Counted from the first letter of the stretch, positions 52,636 through 63,399 are shown. The stretch: 64,000 nucleotides of DNA from Tritrichomonas musculus (GCA_039105265.1 JAPFFF010000050.1:62001-126000), one strand, 5' to 3'. Notes: a model not told the origin generated them from the letters alone. Made by a program: numbers and translations.

Positions 52636-52909
52636 CGACATTCAAGTGGCGCCCAATTCAATTTTATGATCGGACTTTTTGAAAGGACATTCAATTTCCC
52701 AGCGGCATATTTTCTATATTTATCTGGTTGCACACATTCAAAAAAGTTGCATTTTTAGCAAAGATATACTAATAATTTTTGGCCAATAAAGATACTAATT
52801 TTAATATAATATTTGTGGGTTAATATAGAATTTTCCAAGATATTTTTATTTTTAAATTGAAAAAAAATTGAATGCATTCAAAAAATTGAATTGGGCCACT
52901 TGAATGTCG
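52636..52909. mobile_element. 274-bp MITE in a TTAA target
   Basis: Ends CGACATTCAAGTGGCGCCCA and, inward from the right, CGACATTCAAGTGGCCCA, then AATTCAATTTT on both sides. TTAA borders both ends (52632-52635 and 52910-52913), and joining the flanks restores the uninterrupted sequence seen at 60.5 kb. TTAA duplication is the piggyBac (or Kolobok) habit. The same CGACATTCAAGTGGCG word also lies just outside it in the host element. Confidence 0.75.
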
Positions 52910-52913
52910 TTAA

Positions 52914-54377
52914 GGGTGCTGTATACTTGATGTTTTTAAAGCCAATAATAAATAAATGAAGTTGATAATAATAAATAAATTGAATTGATTTTTTAATTTA
53001 ATATTTTATGTAAAATATTTAAAGTATACCAAAAAAATAAAAAGATATTTTTATTTTAAGATTTTTGAAAGGAATTCTATATATATTTGCAAAAAAATTT
53101 CTATTAATTTCTTTGAATTTTTTGAGAGAGACTTTTGATCTGAAAAATATGAAATATCAATATTTTTAAATTTTTAAATACAAGATGTGTTTTAGTTAAT
53201 GAAAAATTATATTTTCGCTTTTAGTAGCGTTCATAAATCAATACCCTGACTTTCTTAAATCAACTTTGCTATGTTTCTATTAATAATTACAAACCAATAA
53301 ATTGATTTTAACCATTCCTTTTAGTTATCGTGTTTATATAGCGAATTTCGTCATTTTTAGATAAAAACAAAATAGGGTCTTAGATTTAATGATTCAAGAA
53401 ATTTAATTTTTATTGATCTTATCAGAATTTGAAAAGTGTCATCAAAAAAGCACCTTTTATACGAATTTTTATATTACTTTATAAGTAATATTATGATATA
53501 CGTTAGATTTTTCGTCATTTTTGGTTTCATTTCTCCTTCTTTCATTGAACGTGTTCCTGTTCAATGAGTTTTGATGACTGATTTCTTCATCATTGATTAT
53601 CTCTTTCATTATAAGTGGAGATAATTTATTTGGGCAGATCTCTAATTAGTGTGGAATCAAAATTATGATCATAAATGAATTTTTCATGAAAAATTCAAAT
53701 AAATTCGTTTTTATTATGAATTTTTCAGAAGATAACGTATTTCATTAACAAATTTATAATAAAATGCATTCAAAATAAGTATACTCTACTATTCAATTTT
53801 TTGATTTTTATCTTTGGACAACAACAATTTTTTTTAATATAATAAATATACCAACAACTAAAGAAAAATGCAATATATAGCATATATTTTTGTTTAATGC
53901 ATAATTAAATGTGCTATTTTTAAAAATCAAAATCAAAATATTATCACTTATTTATATCAACGATTTTTAAAAAAGCTTAACATTAAAATAAAGCCAAATG
54001 ACTGATGATACCACACTTATTTTATCAAACTATATTTCCTTATATTGAATAAGTACATACTTTTTCAAGTTTTCTCTTTACAACGAGCTATTTGCAGATG
54101 TATGTCACTAATCTTTTTAAGTAAAAATTAGTTTTAACGGGTATCTAATGATAATATAAACAACACTGCTAAAACTAATGATGAGTTATTTGAAAAATTG
54201 CAATCGTATATAAAAAATTGATATTTTGGAAGTGAAAAAAAAAATCACAAATCAAAAAAAAATAAAAAATCTATCAAATTCTTTTCATAAACATAAAAAA
54301 AAAGAAGTAATCAGATTATAAAATACTTTTATATATATAAAACTTATATATTGTTAAAAAACTCAGATATGATCAAA
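52914..54377. other. Non-coding AT-rich interior of the outer element
   Basis: No reading frame or repeat with support was seen. Slightly less AT-rich around 53.5-53.65 kb, but with no recognisable protein. Confidence 0.4.
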
Positions 54378-54582
54378 ATAATCCTTGGCGAAGTGACAAA
54401 CTATAGAAAAAGTTACACCATTTTTTTCTGAGGAAAATTCGTTATTCTGACTTTTTGAGTTAATTGAGAAGGCATACAAAAAGTTCTAAAATTTTCTTGT
54501 AAAGTTTTGAAAAAGTTCACTAAGATAAAACCATGAAAAAGCGCCATTTTTATAGAACTAAACCAATCAAAGAAACCGAGAT

Positions 54583-55062
54583 GACGACATTGCCGCCCAT
54601 AGCAAGACCACGATCAGCAATGCTTAGCAGCTAGCTGGTTGTAACTGCGGCGAGTCGTCATCCGGACAAAGATATCGCGATTTCATCCGGAAGATCTGGA
54701 ATGACGACATTGCCGCCCATAGCAAGACCACGATCAGCAATGCTTAGCAGCTAGCTGGTTGTAACTGCGGCGAGTCGTCATCCGGACAAAGATATCGCGA
54801 TTTCATCCGGAAGATCTGGAATGACGACATTGCCGCCCATAGCAAGACCACGATCAGCAATGCTTAGCAGCTAGCTGGTTGTAACTGCGGCGAGTCGTCA
54901 TCCGGACAAAGATATCACGATTTCATCCGGAAGATCTGGAATGACGACATTGCCGCCCATAGCAAGACCACGATCAGCAATGCTTAGCAGCTGGCTGGTT
55001 GTAACTGCGGCGAGTCGTCATCCGGACAAAGATATCGCGATTTCATCCGGAAGATCTGGAAT
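54583..55062 (+). repeat. GC-rich 120-bp tandem repeats, 4 copies
   Basis: Unit GACGACATTGCCGCCCATAG, then CAAGACCACGATCAGCAATG, and so on, at 54583, 54703, 54823 and 54943 with a partial fifth at 55063. About half G+C in an AT-rich genome. It contains GTCGTCATCCGG and a near-palindrome TCCGGAAGATCTGGA. Confidence 0.95.
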
Positions 55063-55467
55063 GACGACATTGCCGCCCATAGGACGACCACGGTGGCAAT
55101 AAAAAGATGAAAATAAAACAAACAAAAAACAAACAAAATTGATTATTTAATATTATTATTACGATTTTTTAATTTTTTTATTTTGATAAAGCTTATTTAA
55201 AATATTCTGAGTCTTCTCAGAAATTTGTTAAATTTTTTTTTTTATAAATATATATAACTTTTTGAAAGAATTATGGTCTTTTTATATTTATGGAAGAAGA
55301 CCAAAATCTTTATTATTCAGCGAAATATCTATCTCATACGCAAAGACCTAATTCTTTAAAAGATAAAGTTCTAAAATTTTCTTGTAAAGTTTTGAAAAAG
55401 TTCACTAAGATAAAACCATGAAAAAGCGCCATTTTTATAGAACTAAACCAATCAAAGAAACCGAGAT

Positions 55468-55947
55468 GACGACATTGCCGCCCATAGCATGATCACGATC
55501 AGTAATGCTTAGCAGCTAGCTGGTTGTAACTGCGGCGAGTCGTCATCCGGACAAAGATATCACGATTTCATCCGGAAGATCTGGAATGACGACATTGCCG
55601 CCCATAGCAAGACCACGATCAGCAATGCTTAGCAGCTAGCTGGTTGTAACTGCGGCGAGTCGTCATCCGGACAAAGATATCACGATTTCATCCGGAAGAT
55701 CTGGAATGACGACATTGCCGCCCATAGCAAGACCACGATCAGCAATGCTTAGCAGCTAGCTGGTTGTAACTGCGGCGAGTCGTCATCCGGACAAAGATAT
55801 CGCGATTTCATCCGGAAGATCTGGAATGACGACATTGCCGCCCATAGCAAGACCACGATCAGCAATGCTTAGCAGCTAGCTGGTTGTAACTGCGGCGAGT
55901 CGTCATCCGGACAAAGATATCACGATTTCATCCGGAAGATCTGGAAT
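55468..55947 (+). repeat. GC-rich 120-bp tandem repeats, 4 copies
   Basis: Copies at 55468, 55588, 55708 and 55828 with a partial at 55948. The first copy carries GCATGATCACGATCAGTAAT variants that recur in the first copy of the next array and in the outermost copy of the right arm. Confidence 0.95.
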
Positions 55948-56352
55948 GACGACATTGCCGCCCATAGGACGACCACGGTGGCAATAAAAAGATGAAAATA
56001 AAACAAACAAAAAACAAACAAAATTGATTATTTAATATTATTATTACGATTTTTTAATTTTTTTATTTTGATAAAGCTTATTTAAAATATTCTGAGTCTT
56101 CTCAGAAATTTGTTAAATTTTTTTTTTTATAAATATATATAACTTTTTGAAAGAATTATGGTCTTTTTATATTTATGGAAGAAGACCAAAATCTTTATTA
56201 TTCAGCGAAATATCTATCTCATACGCAAAGACCTAATTCTTTAAAAGATAAAGTTCTAAAATTTTCTTGTAAAGTTTTGAAAAAGTTCACTAAGATAAAA
56301 CCATGAAAAAGCGCCATTTTTATAGAACTAAACCAATCAAAGAAACCGAGAT

Positions 56353-56713
56353 GACGACATTGCCGCCCATAGCATGATCACGATCAGTAATGCTTAGCAG
56401 CTAGCTGGTTGTAACTGCGGCGAGTCGTCATCCGGACAAAGATATCGCGATTTCATCCGGAAGATCTGGAATGACGACATTGCCGCCCATAGCAAGACCA
56501 CGATCAGCAATGCTTAGCAGCTAGCTGGTTGTAACTGCGGCGAGTCGTCATCCGGACAAAGATATCGCGATTTCATCCGGAAGATCTGGAATGACGACAT
56601 TGCCGCCCATAGCAAGACCACGATCAGCAATGCTTAGCAGCTAGCTGGTTGTAACTGCGGCGAGTCGTCATCCGGACAAAGATATCACGATTTCATCCGG
56701 AAGATCTGGAATT
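56353..56713 (+). repeat. GC-rich 120-bp tandem repeats, 3 copies
   Basis: Copies at 56353, 56473 and 56593, then a partial at 56714 with one extra T before it. Confidence 0.95.
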
Positions 56714-56811
56714 GACGACATTGCCGCCCATAGGACGACCACGGTGGCAATAAAAAGATGAAAATAAAACAAACAAAAAACAAACAAAATTGATTATTTA
56801 ATATTATTGTG

Positions 56812-56844
<33 letters not shown>

Positions 56845-56901
56845 ATTTTTTTTTTTTTGATAAAGCTTATTTAAAATATTCTGAGTCTTCTCAGAAATTT
56901 G

Positions 56902-59244
56902 TTAAGAGAAAAATCTGTTACCACCTACAGCTAAATCTGCATTTTTCCAACTTGCTATTTTGAATTTAGATAAAAAATATATGACACCTGAATTATCGCA
57001 TCTAGTTTCAAAAACATAGCGGACAAAATTAGAAAAACATATTTTTTCGATATCATGATATGATAATTGAGGATACATTCCTTTAATTTCAGCCTTCGTT
57101 TCATAGTATTTTTTCTTAATTAATTCGATGTCAGCATTACAGTCTTTTATCATTGAATCAAAATTGTCATCTTCGTCGTATAAATTTTCAAGTTTTAATT
57201 TTTCTTTCTTTTGACTTGTGTTACTTTCTTCTTTCTTTTTTCTGAAAACCAATTTTTCATCAAGTGCTCGAAAATCAAAATGATTTCCAGAATATTTGGC
57301 ATCATTTGGATTAATATTTGGGAATTTTGGTAAAACATATGTAAAACAATTAAGAAACTCATTAATAAAAGAGCCTAATATATTCAATGATTCCTTATCA
57401 AACTTTCTATTCTTTTCAACTTCGTATATTGATATTATTCTATCTATATTTTTTCTATTTGATTTAAAAAGATTTTTTTCAAATTTATAATTGGGGAACT
57501 TTTTGAGAGATTGAACAAATAAATATTGAATATCAATTTCATTGCTATTTTTAACAATATTAAATATTTCTGATTTGCAAAAATTATTTAATATTGTATG
57601 TATGCAAGGAAGTTTCACTCCATAAATTGATTCAACAAAATCATCTTCACCACAATCACAATTTTCTTTTGAACATTTTAAATAATTATCTGGTCTCTTG
57701 CTAAGAATTTGTATAACTTTTTGAATCATTTTTTGATGTTTATTTTGAAAAGAATTTCCACAAATATCTGAGTAATTATTTATATAATTTAATAAATAAT
57801 TTACAATTGTTGTGAAACCAGTTTTAAATGAATGAGTTCCGGAATCTGGCAATTTTTGATTGATATTTCCGTGGAAACCTTCCGAATGATTTGAACAACG
57901 AGCTACATGGTGGTCAGAACGAATCCATATTGCCCAATTAGCAATATAATAATCACTTTTTTTAATTTCTTCTTTATTTGGCATTCTTTCCACTTCATCT
58001 ATATCTTTTAACATAATTTCAAAATCTTTTAATTTTTGTTTTTTTTCATTATCTTGATCGGTATCGTCAAATAAAGGTGAATTTGGATCTTTTTTATATT
58101 CGTCCATTTCAACTAAAATAAATTCTTTTTCTTGTTTATATATTAAATATGTTTTGCATCTCAATAACCTTGCAACCCATATGCCTAATGATGATTTAGG
58201 TCCAAATATTTGTATAATATGACGATGACAAAAATATTGAATATTTGAATGTAATTTACAGAACTTTTTGATAGGAGAACCTAAATCTGATAAAACAACT
58301 TTATTTTCAAAAACATTTTTATTTAAACAAAACTTATTTAATCCATCAAATAATAAATTATATAAAAAACGGTTCTCTTTAGGGCCAATTGATAATGCGA
58401 AAGGAAAACTTGAATTGAAATAAATTGAATGGTATATACAAAATTTGTAAGGCTTAAGCGCATAAAAAGAAGCATCAATTTGCAAATAATGCATATAATT
58501 TATAACTTCTAAAGCCCAAGGCATAATCCATATTATATTTTTAATAAAAGCAAAATCATTATTAAATTTAAATGCAAATCCATCGTCCTGAACTTTTTGA
58601 GTACTTATCTCAATATAAACAAAACCAGGTAAATGCAATAAAATTTTATAAAAATCATCATAACCTTGAAAACTAACGGCTCTTCTACGCAAGGTTCTTT
58701 TATCTAAAAAGTTTTGAAAAGCAAATTTTATAAATATTGGAAAATTAGAATTTTTTCGAGCTACGTAATTACAAAAAGTATAAAGCATTGAATTTTTATG
58801 TTTACATTGTTTATTCCAAAAATCTTGAGTCAAAAAAGGACACTCTTTATTTTTCAAAGTATATGGCGACGTCATGATACATTCTTCAAAATCAATAGTA
58901 ACAACTTTCATAGTTTGGTTTTCAAGGAGTTGATCTCTAGCGAGAACTTTAATGGTTTCCAAATCGTTTTTGACAGTTATGCTAAATATTTGAATTTCAG
59001 TATTTATCTTTGATTTATTACAGCAACTAAACGAAAAAATGTCATTATAAACTCTTTTGTTGTTGCATATAAATTCTTTGGTTAAGCTATCGAGGAAAAG
59101 GATTAGCGAAATGATATTGAAATTCTGAGAATGCAAAGGAACAATTTCAATGAATGTTCTTAATCCTTTATCTTTTAAAGAATTAGGTCTTTGCGTATGA
59201 GATAGATATTTCGCTGAATAATAAAGATTTTGGTCTTCTTCCAT
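56902..59244 (-). CDS. Mutator-like (MULE) transposase, 780 aa
   Basis: DDE transposase of the MULE group. The first catalytic Asp is D257 (LQIDASFYALKP). The second is D320 in VVLSDLGSPIKKF, followed by the family's C..H pattern, FCHRH (338-342). The third acid is E455 in SNHSEGFHGNIN, matching the TNxxExFH motif. A SWIM-type zinc finger follows, CDC (529-531) and CIH (547-549), as in MuDR-type transposases. The frame is uninterrupted for 780 residues, and the stop codon lies at the junction with the left arm, so the C-terminus may have been set by the arm. The 5' region is duplicated in the left-arm units. Confidence 0.9.
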   Translation of the reverse strand: MEEDQNLYYSAKYLSHTQRPNSLKDKGLRTFIEIVPLHSQNFNIISLILFLDSLTKEFICNNKRVYNDIFSFSCCNKSKINTEIQIFSITVKNDLETIKVLARDQLLENQTMKVVTIDFEECIMTSPYTLKNKECPFLTQDFWNKQCKHKNSMLYTFCNYVARKNSNFPIFIKFAFQNFLDKRTLRRRAVSFQGYDDFYKILLHLPGFVYIEISTQKVQDDGFAFKFNNDFAFIKNIIWIMPWALEVINYMHYLQIDASFYALKPYKFCIYHSIYFNSSFPFALSIGPKENRFLYNLLFDGLNKFCLNKNVFENKVVLSDLGSPIKKFCKLHSNIQYFCHRHIIQIFGPKSSLGIWVARLLRCKTYLIYKQEKEFILVEMDEYKKDPNSPLFDDTDQDNEKKQKLKDFEIMLKDIDEVERMPNKEEIKKSDYYIANWAIWIRSDHHVARCSNHSEGFHGNINQKLPDSGTHSFKTGFTTIVNYLLNYINNYSDICGNSFQNKHQKMIQKVIQILSKRPDNYLKCSKENCDCGEDDFVESIYGVKLPCIHTILNNFCKSEIFNIVKNSNEIDIQYLFVQSLKKFPNYKFEKNLFKSNRKNIDRIISIYEVEKNRKFDKESLNILGSFINEFLNCFTYVLPKFPNINPNDAKYSGNHFDFRALDEKLVFRKKKEESNTSQKKEKLKLENLYDEDDNFDSMIKDCNADIELIKKKYYETKAEIKGMYPQLSYHDIEKICFSNFVRYVFETRCDNSGVIYFLSKFKIASWKNADLAVGGNRFFS

Positions 59245-59460
59245 AAATATAAAAAGACCATAATTCTTTCAAAAAGTTATATATATTTATAAAAAAAAAA
59301 ATTTAACAAATTTCTGAGAAGACTCAGAATATTTTAAATAAGCTTTATCAAAATAAAAAAATTAAAAAATCGTAATAATAATATTAAATAATCAATTTTG
59401 TTTGTTTTTTGTTTGTTTTATTTTCATCTTTTTATTGCCACCGTGGTCGTCCTATGGGCG

Positions 59461-59956
59461 GCAATGTCGTCATTCCAGATCTTCCGGATGAAATCGTGAT
59501 ATCTTTGTCCGGATGACGACTCGCCGCAGTTACAACCAGCTAGCTGCTAAGCATTGCTGATCGTGGTCTTGCTATGGGCGGCAATGTCGTCATTCCAGAT
59601 CTTCCGGATGAAATCGCGATATCTTTGTCCGGATGACGACTCGCCGCAGTTACAACCAGCTAGCTGCTAAGCATTGCTGATCGTGGTCTTGCTATGGGCG
59701 GCAATGTCGTCATTCCAGATCTTCCGGATGAAATCGTGATATCTTTGTCCGGATGACGACTCGCCGCAGTTACAACCAGCTAGCTGCTAAGCATTGCTGA
59801 TCGTGGTCTTGCTATGGGCGGCAATGTCGTCATTCCAGATCTTCCGGATGAAATCGTGATATCTTTGTCCGGATGACGACTCGCCGCAGTTACAACCAGC
59901 TAGCTGCTAAGCATTACTGATCGTGATCATGCTATGGGCGGCAATGTCGTCATCTC
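59461..59956 (-). repeat. GC-rich 120-bp repeats of the MULE right arm, 4 copies
   Basis: Inverse copies of the left-arm 120-bp repeats (period 120 from about 59461, with a partial at the inner side), followed by the subterminal segment to 60147. Together the element holds 15 full copies. Confidence 0.95.
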
Positions 59957-60156
59957 GGTTTCTTTGATTGGTTTAGTTCTATAAAAATGGCGCTTTTTCA
60001 TGGTTTTATCTTAGTGAACTTTTTCAAAACTTTACAAGAAAATTTTAGAACTTTTTGTATGCCTTCTCAATTAACTCAAAAAGTCAGAATAACGAATTTT
60101 CCTCAGAAAAAAATGGTGTAACTTTTTCTATAGTTTGTCATTCCGCCATAATCCTT

Positions 60157-61042
60157 TTATTATAAACTTCATTAAATTATTAAAATAATATAATATCAAG
60201 CTTCAAAATGAATCATATAATGTTATAATTAATAATAAAATGATATATTCGCTTTTTATTTCTATTTTATAACCCACTATTATTGTTCACTCAAAAAATT
60301 CATAGAGATTAATAGAATTTTTTTGTGAAAATCTATAGAATTTCTCTCAAAAAAAACAAATCAACGATATCCTATTATTTTTAAATTATTTTATAAATAT
60401 TATTTTTAAAATACATAAATAAAAAATCATTTAAAATAATATTCCATTATAACAGATGAATTTTTTGTGCAAGTACCGAAAAATTCAGGTATTCAACACC
60501 CTTAAGACGCCACTTGAATGTCGCAACCTGTAATTAAAATTAAACATTTGTTTTTAATTATTAATAAAATTGTCATAAGTGTGAAGTATGTTAATGATTA
60601 AAAAAATACATAAGTGTGAAATATGATCCAAATTTGAAAATGATTAAAGATATCATCTATATGAAAATATTATAAAAAAATGCTGTTGCCACGATATTTT
60701 ATATTGGTTAATAAGAATAATTTTAGAAATAACGAAATATGATTGAGTTTTTAGATATGAATTAAATTCAGTCAAAACAGAAACTATAAAAAAGATTTTA
60801 TTTAAGTATGTATATCTAATGGTTTTGGATATTTTATATGAAAGATTAATTTTATAAAAATTTAAGAAAACAGTTTACAAATGTTAGAAATTTTTATATA
60901 AAACTTCAAAAGAGCGTTTTAAAAATTTAGTATGTTAATATGTTAAAGAGCTTTGGAAATAATAAAAATTTATGCTTTATAGATATTTCTCAAAAAAAAA
61001 TATATAATCTTAAAAGAATTAAAAAATATTAAATTTTTTTAA
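60157..61042. other. Non-coding AT-rich stretch
   Basis: Beyond the inverted end at 60.49-60.53 kb nothing with support was seen. Confidence 0.45.
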
Positions 61043-61106
61043 TGGGGGCTTCGCCCACATAACGACCAATCTTTTGCGGGGCTGGAACCAGCCCCGCAAA
61101 AGATTG
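61043..61106. other. Two adjacent GC-rich hairpins, one a perfect 19-bp palindrome
   Basis: 61043-61060 folds as TGGGGGC-TTC-GCCCACA. 61067-61085 (CAATCTTTTGCGGGGCTGG) is perfectly inverted at 61088-61106 with only AA between. A few more bases (CGA / TCG) can pair outside. The surroundings are highly AT-rich. It may be a MITE remnant, a structured RNA or a terminator-like hairpin; no gene ends here. Confidence 0.7.
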
Positions 61107-62806
61107 ATCGCTAAAAAAAGAGATTTTTAACATTTCAAGGTAATTGATAAATTCATAAAATAACCCTTTCAAATGTTCACAAAAAATTCATTAAATAAAA
61201 ATATTTATCGCAAGAATAACTTCATAAGAAATAATTATATGATTAATTATTATTTGAAAAACAGTTAAATAAATAAAATATTAAATTATTAGTTTGGAAA
61301 AATTTAATTTTACAGAAAAAATAAAATAATATTTATGATATTTCCAGATAAAAGTTAACATAATATTATTTTGAGCTGATTAATTTATTATTGGATACAA
61401 AATATATCATAAGGACTATTTTTTAAAAGATTTAAATCAGTGCAATATCGAACTTTGAAAAATTTTATACTAATTAAGGCGAAAGGAAAAAGTATTGAAA
61501 TTTGGAAGATTTTTTTGAGGCGAAAACGATCAAAAAATACGTTTTTTGATTTGAGAGCAGCTCACAAAAGTACAACTTTTTGAATAAACAAACTTTTTGA
61601 AATCAAAAGGCGGTTTTAGCTTTAAATAATTGGCCTTTTGGCTTGTTTAAACGGCGCCATTTTTATTCTTGGCATCGTGAATCAGATTGCGGGGTTCTTC
61701 TGCAGGGAGCTTCGTTTAATTTGATTCTTGAGTGCCTAGATTGCGAAACTCTTCTGCAGGGAGCTTCACAACCTAGGCTTCGAGATGATCTTTTAATTTC
61801 CAAGCGTTCTTCGATTTTTATGGCAATTTTGGATTCAAGAGCCATAATATTTTTGTTCCAGAACTATTGATCGCAAAACTACAACTTTGTAATGCCTCAT
61901 TTCTGGAATTCTAATTTTTTTTATCTCATAATTTACGGATTTTACAAGTTAAATGCCCATGATAACAAATTTCTGAGCTTAAAATGCTTGTTAAACTCAG
62001 TGATTTCTATCATGAATGTTTGGCTTTGAAAATAAGGTTGAGATCAATCTAAATTGAAATAGTAAAATACAAATTCCTTATCGTATAGCTTTTAAAAATT
62101 ATTCTTTTTCCCTAGACTTTAAATTGATGGTCGTTTTAAGTTAAAAATGGCAGGTTATAGAGCATTTTCATGCTTGAAATAGCATCATATTTTCTTTCAA
62201 AAAGATCAAATGTCAAAAAAAAAAAAAAAAAAAATTCATTAGCCATTTAAAGTATATCTTTTCTCAAATAATTGATATATTATATGCTGTTTTTGTTTAA
62301 TATTCATTTTTTAAAATTAACTTTTTTTTTATTTTTATTTTTTTCACAAAAATTAAATTGTATTCAAATTATTTCTCTTAAATTTTCTATTCAAATATAA
62401 ATGATATTTATGTTTTATTGTCATTTAAAATAAATATAAATAGTACATATATTTATTAGAACCTTTATAAAATATATATAATAAGTATAAAAATGAAAAT
62501 ATCAATATTTTAAAGGTATATAAATAGTTCATTAATTGTGAACTTTTGGACGTTAAAGAAAAAATTAAAATAAATATATCTTGTTTAAATTAATTTTGAT
62601 ATATAATTAAAATATAATATAATAATATATCAATAACATAAATAAAATAATAATATATTAATAATATAAAAAATACACACATAAAGAGATTTATTAGATT
62701 TTATTTCTTTATATAACTTACCACATTAATATATCTTTTATTTCCCCAAATAATAAAAATTTTCTTTTTCATTGTTATTTTTAAAATCATTTATACTTAA
62801 ATATTA
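61107..62806. other. Non-coding stretch with a 54-bp duplication
   Basis: No supported gene. GATTGCG followed by CTTCTGCAGGGAGCTTC occurs at 61685 and again 54 bp later at 61739, in a locally GC-richer patch (61.64-61.80 kb). Open frames on both strands across 61643-61870 overlap and have no recognised domain. Confidence 0.4.
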
Positions 62807-63399
62807 GTGTTGTTAAAAGTTATATACAAAAATTCCAAACAGACTTTTGTCAAAATCAAAAAAAATTAAAATAGACTTTAAAGACCAATTTAAACATATA
62901 AAAACATTTTTAAAGCAAATTTGAATTAATCTTTTTTGATTTTTTTGAGCTAATCTTAATTATTTTTTAGTAAATTTTCAAAATAAAATTAATTAAAATA
63001 TTGTGAAAAAAGGTTATTCAATTTTCTTGTAAAATTTATTGCTTTTTATATTTGCAAACAAGTAAAAATACATTTTTTTTAGTAATTAATTATATATTTA
63101 AAAGAATAAATTTAATAAATATAAAGATAAATAGAGTTTATTTTAATTTTTGTCAACCAAAAAGTTATGTTTTTATTTTTTTAGGTATTCTCAAAAATTC
63201 AGAATAGCTTTTGATCAAATAAAAAATTTATTCTCAATTGCTTATCATAATTTCAATGATAGAAACTTTTTAAATGTTATTTAATCGTTTTAATCTTTAA
63301 TTGACTAGCTTTGTTTTTGGTATTTTGATTTGACTAACTCTGTTTTTGGTATTTCGGTTGTATTTCGGTTGTATTTTTGTCTATAACTTTTAACAACAC
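62807..63399. mobile_element. 593-bp TA-flanked MITE
   Basis: The ends read inward GTGTTGTTAAAAGTTATA, then (T or G)ACAAAAAT, and are bordered by TA on both sides. The GTGT start and TA target match the larger element at 33569-35139. The right part holds a ~35-bp tandem duplication (TTGACTAGCTTTGTTTTTGG and TTGACTAACTCTGTTTTTGG) and TTTCGGTTGTA repeats. No ORF. Confidence 0.65.

Larger units (their letters stand above)
54480..56900. repeat. Left arm of MULE: 885-bp unit repeated about 2.7 times
   Basis: Units start at 54480, 55365 and 56250 with AAAGTTCTAAAATTTTCTTG. Each holds a subterminal segment, three or four 120-bp repeats, an AT-rich spacer with CAAACAAAAAACAAACAAAA, and, in the first two, a copy of the transposase upstream region plus its first ~26 codons (ATG at 55290 and 56175) before the next unit begins. 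The third unit is cut off just before the transposase stop codon. Confidence 0.9.
54387..60147. mobile_element. Complete Mutator-like element (MULE), 5761 bp
   Basis: A perfect 9-bp target duplication ATAATCCTT (54378-54386 and 60148-60156), the Mutator signature, delimits the element exactly. The ends are GGCGAAGTGACAAACTATAG and, from the right, GGCGGAATGACAAACTATAG, and the inverted arms stay nearly identical for about 1 kb. The single gene (56902-59244) encodes a MULE transposase with its catalytic residues. The left arm is expanded to almost three units of the right arm. The perfect duplication and near-identical arms suggest a recent insertion, possibly still active. Confidence 0.9.
52607..60530. 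mobile_element. Outer TA-flanked element hosting later insertions
   Basis: CAGGTTGCGACATTCAAGTG followed by GCGTCTTAAGGGTG occurs at the left (52607, interrupted by a MITE) and inverted at the right (ending 60530). Each is bordered by TA, and similarity continues weakly inward. Removing the 274-bp MITE and the Mutator-like element leaves about 1.9 kb, a size usual for Tc1/mariner elements. No transposase remnant was recognised in 52.91-54.38 or 60.15-60.50 kb. The reading as one old element is inference; two unrelated inverted end fragments are possible. Confidence 0.45.

Noticed and set aside
54583-59956. 120-bp repeats considered as a CRISPR array or rDNA spacer
   Set aside because: There are no unique spacers between units, the copies lie in both arms of a transposon in inverse orientation, and the genome is eukaryotic.
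61643-61870. Short ORFs in the GC-richer patch
   Set aside because: Both strands are open across the same 54-bp duplication; composition looks incidental and no family is recognised.
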